Both the position numbers and the translations under genes were made by a program. A DNA stretch of 64,000 nucleotides, taken from NCBI RefSeq assembly GCF_024721315.2, contig NZ_JANFAK020000013.1, positions 1 through 64,000 of the forward strand. The letters are read 5' to 3'. The notes below the pieces were generated by a model. It did not search any database. It was not told the origin of the DNA and was given only the letters and a program-made list of their open reading frames with translations. Position 1 is the stretch's first letter. Every line of letters starts with the position of its first letter. This DNA is from Streptomyces sp. Isolate_45. Its GTDB lineage: Bacteria > Actinomycetota > Actinomycetes > Streptomycetales > Streptomycetaceae. This document shows positions 42,196 to 51,038 of this stretch, one piece after another.

Positions 42196-44478
42196 CTATC
42201 CACCCAGTTGGAGCACATCGGCGGCCTCCTCCACCATGCCCACGCCGAGCCTGCTGATCCGCACGGTGAACGGCTCTCCGGCGACGCGCAACCCCGAGAG
42301 GCGCAGGGCGCCGAGCGGGGCCCCTGCCGGCGGGGCCACCGCGACCGTCGCGGCCGGGGCGTCGGGTCGGATCCCGGCGAGGGCCGTCAGCGCGTGGATC
42401 CCGGCGGCGGCGGCCACCGCGGCGGGCCTGCAGGCGGCCGGATGGGGAAGCGGGGCGCTGCCGGCGGTCCGCTGCTCCGCGGCGTACATCTCCGGCAGGC
42501 GGTAGCCGAAGGTTTCCGCCGCGTCCAGAAGGCCGCGGAGCAGGCCGGCGGCTTCCTTCTCGAAGCCCGCCTGGACGAGGCCCGCGACGGCGACGGCCGT
42601 TTCGTGGGCCCTGACGGCGCCCGACCGGTGGCCGAAGGGGTTGTGGCCCGGCTCCCGGGTGGCCATGCTCCTCAGTCCCCAACCGGAATCCATCGCGGGC
42701 GCTCCGAGGAGGCGGGCCAGGTGTTCGGTACGTACGGGATCCAGCAGACCGGGGGCGAGTCTGCCGCCGCCCAGCAGCCCGGTGTCCAGCAGGTGAGCGA
42801 CTGCGCCGGTGAGCCGGGGCAGGGGCCGTCCGTCGGGATGCAGGGCCGCGGCGGGGCGGCCCCCGTCCGGTCCGTCGACCCAGAATCCCGCCCGGAATCT
42901 CGTCCTCAGCTCGGCTGCCCGTTCCCGCCATTCCGCGGCACCGGGCCGACCGCAGGCGTCGAGCAGGTCGGCGCCGAGCAGCGCGGCCCGGTGTGCGTGG
43001 GACTGGGTTTCGACGCGTCGGGGCCCCGGTTCGGGGTCGGCCAGGAAGCCGTCCTTCCCGAAGGCTCCGCGCAGCCAGTCCAGGCAGCGTTCCGCGGCGG
43101 GGAGCAGGCGGGCCACTTCCTCCTCGGGGAGCCCCCATCGGCGTGCCTCGGCCAGGAGCGAGGGGAACCCGAGGGTGGCCTCCGTACCGGTGCATCCCGG
43201 CGGCAGTTGCGGTCCGGCGGCGCGCAGTGGTCCGGGGATCTTCCCCGCGTCGGGGCCACCGCCCGCGGTTTGGCTCCGGGCGAGCGTCCGCAGTGTGGCG
43301 GCGGCCAGTCCGGTGCCGAGCGGCAGCGCCATCCGCGCGGCCCAGAGTGACTCCGCCGGGGCGAGTCCGAGCCTCCACGGCACTCCTGCCGCCGCGAAGG
43401 CGTCGCCGGGTGACCCGGGGGCTCTGAGGAGCAGTGCGCCGAGGTCGTCGAGGCTGGTCCGGAACCAGGCGTCGGCCCTCGGGTCGTCACCTTCGGCGCG
43501 GGCTGCGGAGAGCGGGTTCGCGACCTGTCCCGCGGGCGCCCTACCGGTGCGGTCGTGCGTGGTCCGCAGCCCGATGGCACGGGACTGTCCCGGCGCCAGT
43601 TCCAGTTGCCAGCGCAGGAGTCCGGCGGAGGCGAGGGCGTCGTCGGGGGCGGGTTCGGCGGTGGTGACGGCCTGGGCCTCGCCGGCGCTCCAGCGCAGTC
43701 CGGCGGCGTGGACGGCCGCGGGCAGTTCGGGGCCCGGTCCACCCGCGGCCACCGTGGCCAGTTCGGCCAGGTCGGTGCCGAGGAAGAGCTCCACGGTGAG
43801 TCGCATCGGGCGGGAGGCGAAGCTGCGCAGGGTGATCCGCTCCGTGCCGTCGGCGTGCCGGACGCGCTCCACGCCGACATCGGGGTCGGGCCCGGCCTCG
43901 AAGCCGGTGCGGACGGTGGCGGTGAAGGCGGCCCGATCCGCGCCGATGCTGCGTCCTTGGACGGCTACCGGGTCGCGGCCTGCGACGCGGAGCACGCAGC
44001 GGGACAGCAACCGGCGCCCGGCGCGGTAGATCCCGTCGATGCCCCGCCCGGTGAGCTGGCCGTGCTCCGGGGAGATGGCCAGGCACGGTGCGGACACGCA
44101 GATGACGGCTGCGTGCACGGGGGGCAGATCGGCTCGGCGTGCGGCGGGTACCCCAGGTCCTGGTGCCGACCGGCCGGGACCGCGCCCCGGCTCCTCCACG
44201 GCGCCGGGGCGCCCGCCGGTGCCGCCCGGGTCGTCCCCGGCTCCCGTCGTGCCCGGGGGTGCGTCCCCTCCCCCGGCCTGCCGGCGGGGTTCCGGCGAGG
44301 CTGTGCCGTGTTCCCCGGGGCGGGGAGGTGACGCCGGGTCGCCGGGCAGCCCCCCTTCCGGGCCCGCACCGAGACGGGTCGGGGTTCCGGGGGGCCGGTG
44401 GGTCGGAGCTCCCGGGGGGTGGGCCTGCGGGGAAGTGGACGGCCCGATGGGGTCGGTCAGGGGTACGGGGGGAGCCAT
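42196..44478 (-). CDS. Glycogen-debranching-enzyme-N-like protein
   Basis: A 760-residue protein. Residues 1-115 are a Pro/Gly-rich, poorly ordered leader. Residues about 120-330 resemble the GDE N-terminal beta domain (RGIDGIYRAGRRLLSRCVLRVAGRDPVAV, VERVRHADGTERITLRSFASRP). The rest is an (alpha/alpha)6 helical region (GYRLPEMYAAEQ; GFPSLLAEARRWGL; HNPFGHRSGAVRAHETA). Such proteins are annotated as amylo-alpha-1,6-glucosidases, but no debranching activity is proved by the motifs seen. The start at the ATG at 44478 is uncertain because the N-terminus is low-complexity. Confidence 0.78.
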   Translation of the reverse strand: MAPPVPLTDPIGPSTSPQAHPPGAPTHRPPGTPTRLGAGPEGGLPGDPASPPRPGEHGTASPEPRRQAGGGDAPPGTTGAGDDPGGTGGRPGAVEEPGRGPGRSAPGPGVPAARRADLPPVHAAVICVSAPCLAISPEHGQLTGRGIDGIYRAGRRLLSRCVLRVAGRDPVAVQGRSIGADRAAFTATVRTGFEAGPDPDVGVERVRHADGTERITLRSFASRPMRLTVELFLGTDLAELATVAAGGPGPELPAAVHAAGLRWSAGEAQAVTTAEPAPDDALASAGLLRWQLELAPGQSRAIGLRTTHDRTGRAPAGQVANPLSAARAEGDDPRADAWFRTSLDDLGALLLRAPGSPGDAFAAAGVPWRLGLAPAESLWAARMALPLGTGLAAATLRTLARSQTAGGGPDAGKIPGPLRAAGPQLPPGCTGTEATLGFPSLLAEARRWGLPEEEVARLLPAAERCLDWLRGAFGKDGFLADPEPGPRRVETQSHAHRAALLGADLLDACGRPGAAEWRERAAELRTRFRAGFWVDGPDGGRPAAALHPDGRPLPRLTGAVAHLLDTGLLGGGRLAPGLLDPVRTEHLARLLGAPAMDSGWGLRSMATREPGHNPFGHRSGAVRAHETAVAVAGLVQAGFEKEAAGLLRGLLDAAETFGYRLPEMYAAEQRTAGSAPLPHPAACRPAAVAAAAGIHALTALAGIRPDAPAATVAVAPPAGAPLGALRLSGLRVAGEPFTVRISRLGVGMVEEAADVLQLGG

Positions 44479-44605
44479 GTGCCGCCTTGTCTGCGCTCCG
44501 GCCGGTTCGGCTGGGCGGCAGCGCGGCCGGGCCCCCACCGCCCTCCAGGGGAACGCCCCGGCCCCCGCCCGGGTCACGGGCCCCGGTGGTGACTGGCCCC
44601 GGAGC

Positions 44606-44670
44606 GCGGGGCGTGTCGGGCGTAAGGGTGACCGACCCAGGACGGCGGGGCGTCCTGGGCGTAAGGCGGA
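44606..44670. repeat. Two direct repeats of about 26 bases
   Basis: GCGGGGCGT-N3-GGGCGTAAGG occurs at 44606 and again at 44645, in the gap between the DUF4192 gene and the debranching-like gene. The second copy differs at a few positions. Confidence 0.6.
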
Positions 44671-44729
44671 GCCCACCGCGTCCCGGAGACGTCGGGCGCG
44701 GCTGTGGGCGTACGGTCCGCGTCGGGGGC

Positions 44730-46019
44730 TCACTGTCCGCTCCCCTCGGTGCGACGGGACTCGGAGCTGCGGGACCCGGGGTGCCGGGACTCCGTACGGC
44801 GGCCGGTCCGCCTACCGGGCGGGCGGGTCGTGGTCGCGGCCCGCTTCCGGCGCGGTTCGCGTCGGCTGCGCTCCTCCCTCAGGCACTGCCGCAACCCCTC
44901 CGGGTCGATGCCCTCGTTGCAGGCGTGATGGAGCAGCTGCGCGAAGCGGTACTCGGAGTCGGCCCGCAGTGCCAGCCCGAGCACGATCCGTGCGGTCGGC
45001 TCGTCCCCGCTGGACCAGGAGACCCAGCCCGCCAGGGTGAGCGGGGCCGCCGCGTGTTCTCCGTACGCCCCGACACATCGGCGTGCCAGGGCCCGCCACA
45101 GCCTGAGGGCGGGGGCGGCCTCGTCGTCCTCCATCCACTCGGCTGCGATGTCGCGGATCTCGCGGTCCTGGAGGCCGAGGATCACGGCCGCGGCCTCGTC
45201 GTGGCCGAGCAGGGCGTCATCGCGGTCGTCGGCGCGGGCTCCCGCCTCGGCGGGCGGGGCGAGCGCCAGGCGCCGCATCAAGGTCCTGGCCACGGACAGG
45301 GTCTCGGCGCCGACCTCCTCGCGGGTCGCACCGTCGAGGATCTTCGGCACGAGTGCGACGGCCGCACGATCCAGTGCGGCCTCCTGGCCGGCGGCGGGCA
45401 CCCCTCGCAGGGGAGCGAGTCGGTCCTCGATCTCCTGCAGGGAGCCCCGTACCCGGAGCCCGGCGTAGGTCGCGGCCGCCGCCATCACGGAAGTGCCGGG
45501 CGGGTCCAGGGGCTTGCCGTCCGCCGGGCAGCAGTCGGCGTCGTGACAGGTGTAGGACCAGTAGCGGCCGCCCGAGAGGCACAGGGCTTCCAGCACGGGC
45601 ACGTCGAGCGCCCCGCAGGCGATTCGCAGTCGCTGGGCGAAGGGCCGGAGCCGAGCCATGACCCGACGGCCGCCCTCCCCCTCGCACGGGTCCTGGCAGA
45701 GGAACACCACGATGCCGTCGGGCTTGGATCCGCGCCGTTCGCTGCCGCGGATCAGGCACTCGGCGACCTGCCGGGCCGTCTCTTCCCATTCCCCGGGCGC
45801 CGGGGGAATGCCGACGCGGAGCCTGCCGCCGAAGCGGCCTCCCTCGCCGTGCACGGTGACCATGACGAGGGAGTCCGTCGGGTGGAAGCCGAGCATGTAG
45901 GGCAGCGCGTCGGCCAGTTCGGCCGGGCTGCGCAAGGTGATCGGGGGGGTGGTCGGTGCTCCGGACGGACTCGGGGAAGGACCGCCGGACTGGCTGGGTG
46001 ATTCGTGGTTCGTCGTCAT
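44730..46019 (-). CDS. DUF4192 protein
   Basis: A 429-residue actinobacterial protein of unknown function. The DUF4192 domain covers about residues 25-370, opening with LRSPAELADALPYMLGFHPTDSLVMVTV and containing a Cys-rich segment (YTCHDADCCPADG) that may bind metal. The C-terminus is a basic tail. The start is the ATG at 46019. The family is widespread in Streptomyces and mycobacteria. A pair of DnaA-box-like elements lies just upstream. Confidence 0.87.
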   Translation of the reverse strand: MTTNHESPSQSGGPSPSPSGAPTTPPITLRSPAELADALPYMLGFHPTDSLVMVTVHGEGGRFGGRLRVGIPPAPGEWEETARQVAECLIRGSERRGSKPDGIVVFLCQDPCEGEGGRRVMARLRPFAQRLRIACGALDVPVLEALCLSGGRYWSYTCHDADCCPADGKPLDPPGTSVMAAAATYAGLRVRGSLQEIEDRLAPLRGVPAAGQEAALDRAAVALVPKILDGATREEVGAETLSVARTLMRRLALAPPAEAGARADDRDDALLGHDEAAAVILGLQDREIRDIAAEWMEDDEAAPALRLWRALARRCVGAYGEHAAAPLTLAGWVSWSSGDEPTARIVLGLALRADSEYRFAQLLHHACNEGIDPEGLRQCLREERSRREPRRKRAATTTRPPGRRTGRRTESRHPGSRSSESRRTEGSGQ

Positions 46020-46056
46020 GTGTCGACGGTCCCGTGCCCGGCCCGATCCCGAAACC

Positions 46057-46093
46057 CCTGTGGATAACTCATCCAACTTTCAATATCCACAGG
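46057..46093 (-). promoter_or_regulatory. Inverted pair of DnaA-box-like sites upstream of the DUF4192 gene
   Basis: CCTGTGGATA (46057-46066) and TATCCACAGG (46084-46093) form a perfect 10-base inverted repeat with a 17-base AT-rich spacer. The first arm is part of TGTGGATAA, the exact complement of the DnaA box TTATCCACA. It sits about 40 bases before the start codon and may be an operator; termination of the upstream gene is an alternative. Confidence 0.5.
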
Positions 46094-46191
46094 TTGATCG
46101 CGGTCCGGGCACGATGTCGGCGTCATCGGGTTCCATGGGCTCATGAACACAGAACGAATCTCTTCGACAACCTCCCGGACCGGGCTCAAAG

Positions 46192-47392
46192 TCATCCGCG
46201 GTCGGGGGCCTTGCCCAGCGCCGTCACCACGAGGGCGCCCGCCCCGAGCACGCCACCCAACCACATCACGGCGTTGACCCCGGCACCGTCCGCCGCCAGC
46301 CCTCCGACCAACGCGCCCAGTGCGATGGCCCCGTTGAACACGCCGACGAACAGGGAGGACGCGGCCTCCCGCGCCCCGGGGGCGGAGGCCAGTAGCCAGG
46401 TCTGAGCACTGACCGACACGCCGCCGTAGGACAGACCCCACACCGCGAGCAGTACGCCGGCGGTCAGGACGGACCCGCCGAACACCGGAATGAGCGCGAT
46501 CGTGGCCGCCAGTACGGCGCTGATCACCAGCAGGGTGGAGCGGGGGGGACCGGCCGGCGCCCGCTCCGGCAGCGAAGTTGCCAGCCACGCCGGCGATCCC
46601 GTACACCAGCAGCAGTGTGCCGATCATCCCGGCGCTCGCCCCTGAAATCTCCTCCAGGACCGGGCGCGCGTACGTGTAGGCCGCGAAGTGGCCGGTGACC
46701 AGCAGGGCCACCGCACCCAGTCCGGTCCGCACCCGCGGGTCGGCGAACAGTCGGATGACACCTCCGAGCCGGGCCTCCTGCTCGGCGGGCAGCCGTGGCA
46801 GCGACACCGCCAGGGCAAGGAGCACCATCAGGGCGAGTACGCCGGTGGCGGCGAACGCCGCTCGCCAGTGGACGAGTTCACCGACGTACGTGCCGGCCGG
46901 GACGCCGAGCACCGAGGCCACCGCGATGCCGCTGAAGATGAGGGAGGTCGCGGAGCCGATCGATCTCGGCGGCACCAGCCGTACCGCCAAGCCCGCCGCG
47001 ATCGCCCACACACCGCCCATTCCGATGCCGACCAGCACGCGGGCGACGACCATCACAGCGAAGTTCGGCGTCCATGCGGCGAGCAGGTTTCCCACTGCCA
47101 GGACGGCCATCAGCGCGCACAGCACCGTCCGCCGGTCGAACCGCCCCAGCAGAGGGGTCAGGAGCGGCGCGGACACCGCGCCCACGAGTCCGGTGATGGT
47201 GAGCGTCAGCCCCGCGGTGCCCTCGGACACCTCCAGGGCCTCCCCGACGGGCGTGAGCAGGCCCACGGGCAGCATCTCCGACGTCACCACCGTGAACGTC
47301 GCGGCCGTGACCGCCGCGACGCCCGGCCGGCCGCGGGTCGCGGCCCGTTCAGGCACCCCACCGGTGCCTACGATTTCCTCGATCTGTGCCAT
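46192..47392 (-). pseudogene. MFS transporter disrupted by a single-base frameshift
   Basis: A major-facilitator drug/proton antiporter of the 12-helix AraJ/Cmx type. The N-terminal reading frame from ATG 47392 gives about 280 residues (GLLTPVGEALEVSEGTAGLT; LLGRFDRRTVLC; RVLVGIGMGGVWAIAAG). It then loses frame in a run of seven G at 46542-46548. Dropping one G restores GRSPRSTLLVISAVL and the last four helices to the stop at 46192. The total length is one base more than a multiple of three. It could be a true mutation, phase variation, or a sequencing error in the homopolymer. Confidence 0.85.
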
Positions 47393-47477
47393 GGCAATCA
47401 GCCAACCCGCCCCGACCTGCGGGAACAACGGTCGATCTCTCATCCTTCGATGAGCAGGGCTACTCGATCCGGCTACG

Positions 47478-47509
47478 CCGCCACGCGCAGGCGCCTGCGC
47501 GCGTGGCGG
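47478..47509. promoter_or_regulatory. Strong hairpin between MFS and LysR genes
   Basis: The arms CCGCCACGCG..CAGGC and GCCTG..CGCGTGGCGG form a nearly perfect inverted repeat with a 2-base bulge and no loop, in the middle of the divergent promoter region. It is a candidate LysR operator or cruciform. Confidence 0.45.
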
Positions 47510-47580
47510 ACGGCGTTGCGCGGCGGACGCCTGCGCGTCGGAGCCCGCGATGTCGGAGGGACCACCATGGAGGGGACAGC

Positions 47581-48483
47581 ATGAGCGGTGTCGAGATACG
47601 CGAGTTGGAGGCGTTCCTCGCCCTCGCCGAGGAGTTGCACTTCGGCCGGGCGGGCGAGCGGCTGTACGTGTCCCAGAGCCGGGTCAGCCAGCTCCTGCGG
47701 TCGCTGGAGGGTCGCATCGGTGCCCCGCTCGTCGAACGCACCAGCCGCCGGGTGGGGTTGACCCCGCTGGGCGAGAGCTTCCTCTCCGACCTGCGTCCCG
47801 CGTACGACGCCCTGCGCGCCGGCATCGACCGGGCCCGGACCATCGCGCGCGGCGCGGGCGGGGTGCTGCGCATCGGGTTCCAGGGCTCCGTCGACGACCA
47901 CCTGGGCCGGGCCATGTCTCTCTTCGGCGACCGGTACCCGGACCGCGCCATCGACATCGTCGAGATCCCGCTCTCCGACCCCTTCGGGCCGCTGCGCCGG
48001 CAGGAGGTGGACTGTGCGGTCGTCCTGCTGCCGGTGACCGAGGAGGACCTCGCCCTCGGTCCGGTCTTCTCCCGGCAGCCGCAGACCCTCGCCGTGTCCG
48101 TCCGGCACCCGTTCGCCGCCCGGGCGTCACTGGACGCCGAGGAACTCGCGGACTGCCGGCTCATCGGCATCGGCGGCGGCGCCCCCGACTACTGGCGGCG
48201 CGCCCAGGCCCCCGGGCGGACACCGGGCGGCCTCACCGTCCCGGCCGGTCCCCGCGTGAACACGCTCCAGGAGGGACTGAGCCTGGCGGCGGCCGACCGG
48301 GGCGCCATGTTGCTGTGTCGGGCAACGGCCGATCACCAGGGGCGCCGCGAATCCCTCGCGTTCGTCCCGGTGCGGGGTCTGCCCGCCTCGGAGCTGGGCC
48401 TCGTCCGTCGCCGTGTGCGACCCTCCGCGCAGGCGCGGGCCTTCGCCCTGGCGCTCGCCGAGGTGGCGGGTGCGTCAACCTGA
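47581..48483 (+). CDS. LysR-family transcriptional regulator
   Basis: A 300-residue regulator. The N-terminal HTH spans residues 5-62 (LEAFLALAEELHFGRAGERLYVSQSRVSQLLRSLE; shown here only to mark the domain by its ends LEAFL and LRSLE), with a substrate-binding domain from about 90 to 295 (GVLRIGFQGSVDDH). The ATG at 47581 has GGAGGGG eight bases upstream. It is divergent from the MFS transporter and probably controls it. The inducer is unknown. Confidence 0.92.
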   Translation: MSGVEIRELEAFLALAEELHFGRAGERLYVSQSRVSQLLRSLEGRIGAPLVERTSRRVGLTPLGESFLSDLRPAYDALRAGIDRARTIARGAGGVLRIGFQGSVDDHLGRAMSLFGDRYPDRAIDIVEIPLSDPFGPLRRQEVDCAVVLLPVTEEDLALGPVFSRQPQTLAVSVRHPFAARASLDAEELADCRLIGIGGGAPDYWRRAQAPGRTPGGLTVPAGPRVNTLQEGLSLAAADRGAMLLCRATADHQGRRESLAFVPVRGLPASELGLVRRRVRPSAQARAFALALAEVAGAST

Positions 48484-48534
48484 GGCGGGAGCTCCGCCCG
48501 GTATCGGGCCGAACTCCCGCCCCTCGCCTCAGCC
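48479..48534. terminator. Bidirectional terminator between LysR and RecQ genes
   Basis: The arms GGCGGGAG and CTCCCGCC, with inner GCCCG/CGGGC pairing, form an extended hairpin between the convergent stops. Confidence 0.6.
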
Positions 48535-50688
48535 CGACGTGGCGAGCACCAGCGGCAGGACCTGTTCGGCGCCGGCCTGCCGGAGCAGGCGGGCGGCGAC
48601 GGCGAGGGTCCAGCCGGATTCGGTGGAGTCGTCGATGAGCAGGACGGGCCCGGGAGCGGCCGCGAGGGCGGCCGCAAGCTCGTCGGGGACGGCGAAGGCC
48701 CCGGACAACGCCCGCAGGCGCTGGGCGGAGTTGCTGCGGCGCGCGGCGTGCGCGCCGTCCGGCCCGGTGTACGTCAGGCTGCCCAGGAACGGGAGGCGGC
48801 CGACGGTCGCGACGCCCCGGGCGAGGGAGCCGACCAACTGCGGGCGGGTCATCGACGGCACGGCGACGACTCCCACGGGCCGGGCCGTGGCGTCCGGGAC
48901 GTTCGGCGCCCAGCCGCCCGCGGAGCGCGCCCAGTCGGCGATGACGGCCACCGCGGCCTGCAGGACGTCGTCGGGCACCGGGGTGTCGGGTGCGGTGTCC
49001 GCGAGGAGCGGACGCAGCCGGTTGCCCCAGCCGATGTCCGAGAGCCGCCCCAGGGCCCGCCCCGTCGAGCACTGCTCCTTCGCCGGGATGCGGCCCTTGA
49101 GGTTGACTCCCAGCGCCGGCATGCCCGTCGGCCACATCCGGCGCGGCTCGACCTCCACGCCCGGCCGGTCCAGTTCCCTGGCGGCGCCCGTCAGGGTCTC
49201 CGCCGACACGGAGGCATCGGCCCAGACACCCGCGCAGTTGTCGCAGCGGCCGCACGGGACGGCGCCCTCGTCGTCCAGTTGCCGGCGCAGGAACTCCATC
49301 CGGCACCCGGTCGCGCTCACGTAGTCCCGCATGGCCTGCTGCTCGGCGGCCCGCTGGCGGGCGACCCAGGCGTACCTCTCGGAGTCGTACGTCCACGGCA
49401 GGCCGGTGGAGGACCAGCCGCCCTTCACCCGCTTGACGGCCCCGTCCACGTCCAGGACCTTGAGCATGGTCTCCAGCCGGGTGCGGCGGAGGTCCACCGC
49501 GGCCTCCAGGGCCGGTACGGACAGTGGCCGTCCCGCTTCGGCGAGGGCCGTCAGGGTCTGCCTGACCTGCGCCTCGGGCGGAAAGGCCGTGTCGGCGAAG
49601 TAACGCCAGATGGCCTCGTCCTCCTTGCCCGGCAGGAGCAGCACATCGGCGTGTTCGACACCGCGGCCGGCGCGGCCGACCTGCTGGTAGTAGGCGATCG
49701 GCGAGGAGGGCGAGCCGAGGTGGATCACGAAGCCCAGGTCGGGTTTGTCGAAGCCCATGCCCAATGCCGAGGTCGCGACGAGCGCCTTGACCCGGTTCTC
49801 CTGGAGGTCGGTTTCCGCCTGGAGCCGGTCGGCGTTCTCCGTGCGCCCCGTGTAGGAGGACACGTCGAAGCCGCGCTGTCGCAGGAAGGCGGTGGCCTCC
49901 TCGGCGGCGGCGACGGTGAGGGTGTAGATGATCCCGGAGCCCTGCAGTTCATCGAGGTGCTCGGCGAGCCAGCCCAGCCGGTGCGCCGCGTCCGGCAGCC
50001 GGACCACGCCCAGCCGCAGGCTCTCCCGCTCCAGCGTGCCGCGCAGCACCAGCGCCTCGCCGGCGCCGGTGCCCAGTTGCTCGGCCACGTCCGCGGTGAC
50101 CCGAGCGTTCGCGGTCGCGGTGGTGGCCAGCACCGGTACGCCGGGGGCGAGCTCGGCGAGCATCGCGCGCAGCCGACGGTAGTCGGGGCGGAAGTCGTGT
50201 CCCCAGTCGGAGATGCAGTGCGCCTCGTCGACGACCAGGAGGCCGGTCGTGGCCGCGAGCTTGGGCAGCACCTGTTCGCGGAAGTCGACGGAGTTGAGGC
50301 GCTCCGGGCTGACGAGGAGGACGTCGGTCTCGCCGCGCTCGACCTCGCCGTAGATGGTGTCCCACTCCTCCGGGTTGGCGGAGTTGATCGTGCGGGCCTG
50401 GATGCCGGCCCGGGCGGCCGCCTCGACCTGGTTGCGCATCAGGGCCAGCAGGGGCGAGATGATCACCGTGGGGCCGGAGCCGCGTCGGCGCAGCAGGGCG
50501 GTGGCGACGAAGTACACCGCCGACTTTCCCCAGCCGGTGCGCTGCACCACCAGGGCCCGCCGTCGTTCCTCCACCAGGGCCGCGACCGCCTGCCACTGGT
50601 CCTCCCGCAGCCGCGCCGACCCGCCCGGGGCGCCGACGAGCTCGGCGAGGATGGCATCGGCTTCGGTACGGAGCTCCAGGTTGGTCAT
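48529..50688 (-). CDS. RecQ-family DNA helicase with C-terminal phosphoribosyltransferase-like domain
   Basis: A 719-residue superfamily 2 helicase. Motif I is QRTGWGKSAVYF (about 49-60), motif II is VVDEAHCISDWGHDFRPDYR, and motif VI is YYQQVGRAGRG. A RecQ zinc site follows (CRMEFLRRQ..CGRCDNCAG). There is no HRDC domain. Instead the C-terminal third (about 560-719) ends with GPVLLIDDSTESGWTLAVAARLL, which resembles the PRPP loop of type I phosphoribosyltransferases such as ComF. The ATG at 50688 is used. It probably acts in recombinational repair; the role of the extra domain is unknown. Confidence 0.9.
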   Translation of the reverse strand: MTNLELRTEADAILAELVGAPGGSARLREDQWQAVAALVEERRRALVVQRTGWGKSAVYFVATALLRRRGSGPTVIISPLLALMRNQVEAAARAGIQARTINSANPEEWDTIYGEVERGETDVLLVSPERLNSVDFREQVLPKLAATTGLLVVDEAHCISDWGHDFRPDYRRLRAMLAELAPGVPVLATTATANARVTADVAEQLGTGAGEALVLRGTLERESLRLGVVRLPDAAHRLGWLAEHLDELQGSGIIYTLTVAAAEEATAFLRQRGFDVSSYTGRTENADRLQAETDLQENRVKALVATSALGMGFDKPDLGFVIHLGSPSSPIAYYQQVGRAGRGVEHADVLLLPGKEDEAIWRYFADTAFPPEAQVRQTLTALAEAGRPLSVPALEAAVDLRRTRLETMLKVLDVDGAVKRVKGGWSSTGLPWTYDSERYAWVARQRAAEQQAMRDYVSATGCRMEFLRRQLDDEGAVPCGRCDNCAGVWADASVSAETLTGAARELDRPGVEVEPRRMWPTGMPALGVNLKGRIPAKEQCSTGRALGRLSDIGWGNRLRPLLADTAPDTPVPDDVLQAAVAVIADWARSAGGWAPNVPDATARPVGVVAVPSMTRPQLVGSLARGVATVGRLPFLGSLTYTGPDGAHAARRSNSAQRLRALSGAFAVPDELAAALAAAPGPVLLIDDSTESGWTLAVAARLLRQAGAEQVLPLVLATSG

Positions 50689-50848
50689 GCCCCCATGCAA
50701 CCCGATGGCACGGACAATGGGCCAACTCACCCAACGTGACGCGCCGCCCACACCCGGCCGCCGACCGCTCCGCCGGGCCCGGGACGGCGAGGTGTTTGCG
50801 CTGGTGCCCGCGCTCGGGACGCGGCGGATGCGTCATCCCCGATGCGAT

Positions 50849-50912
50849 GGGGCAAGGATATGAGCGGCATACCGGCGAATTCCGGTCTGCGGCCTCAAAT
50901 GCTCATTGCCCC
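50849..50912 (+). ncRNA. Nested hairpin element upstream of a hypothetical gene
   Basis: The outer stem pairs GGGGCAA..TGAGC (50849-50865, with a 5-base bulge) with GCTCATTGCCCC (50901-50912). An inner hairpin pairs GCATACCGG with CCGGTCTGC, one mismatch, around CGAATT. The element lies about 125 bases before the GTG of the next gene. Compensated arms in otherwise unstructured sequence suggest a structured leader or protein site. No known class was recognised. Confidence 0.5.
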
Positions 50913-51038
50913 ACCCTCGCGGGCCACGCGAGAATCGGAGTGCTCCCGTTCGGCTCGTCGGCACTCTCCTGGGCCGGGCCGCGGCGCGCCCACATCCCAG
51001 CCGTGCCCGTTCGCGGGCGTGTACCCGAAGGGAGGACC

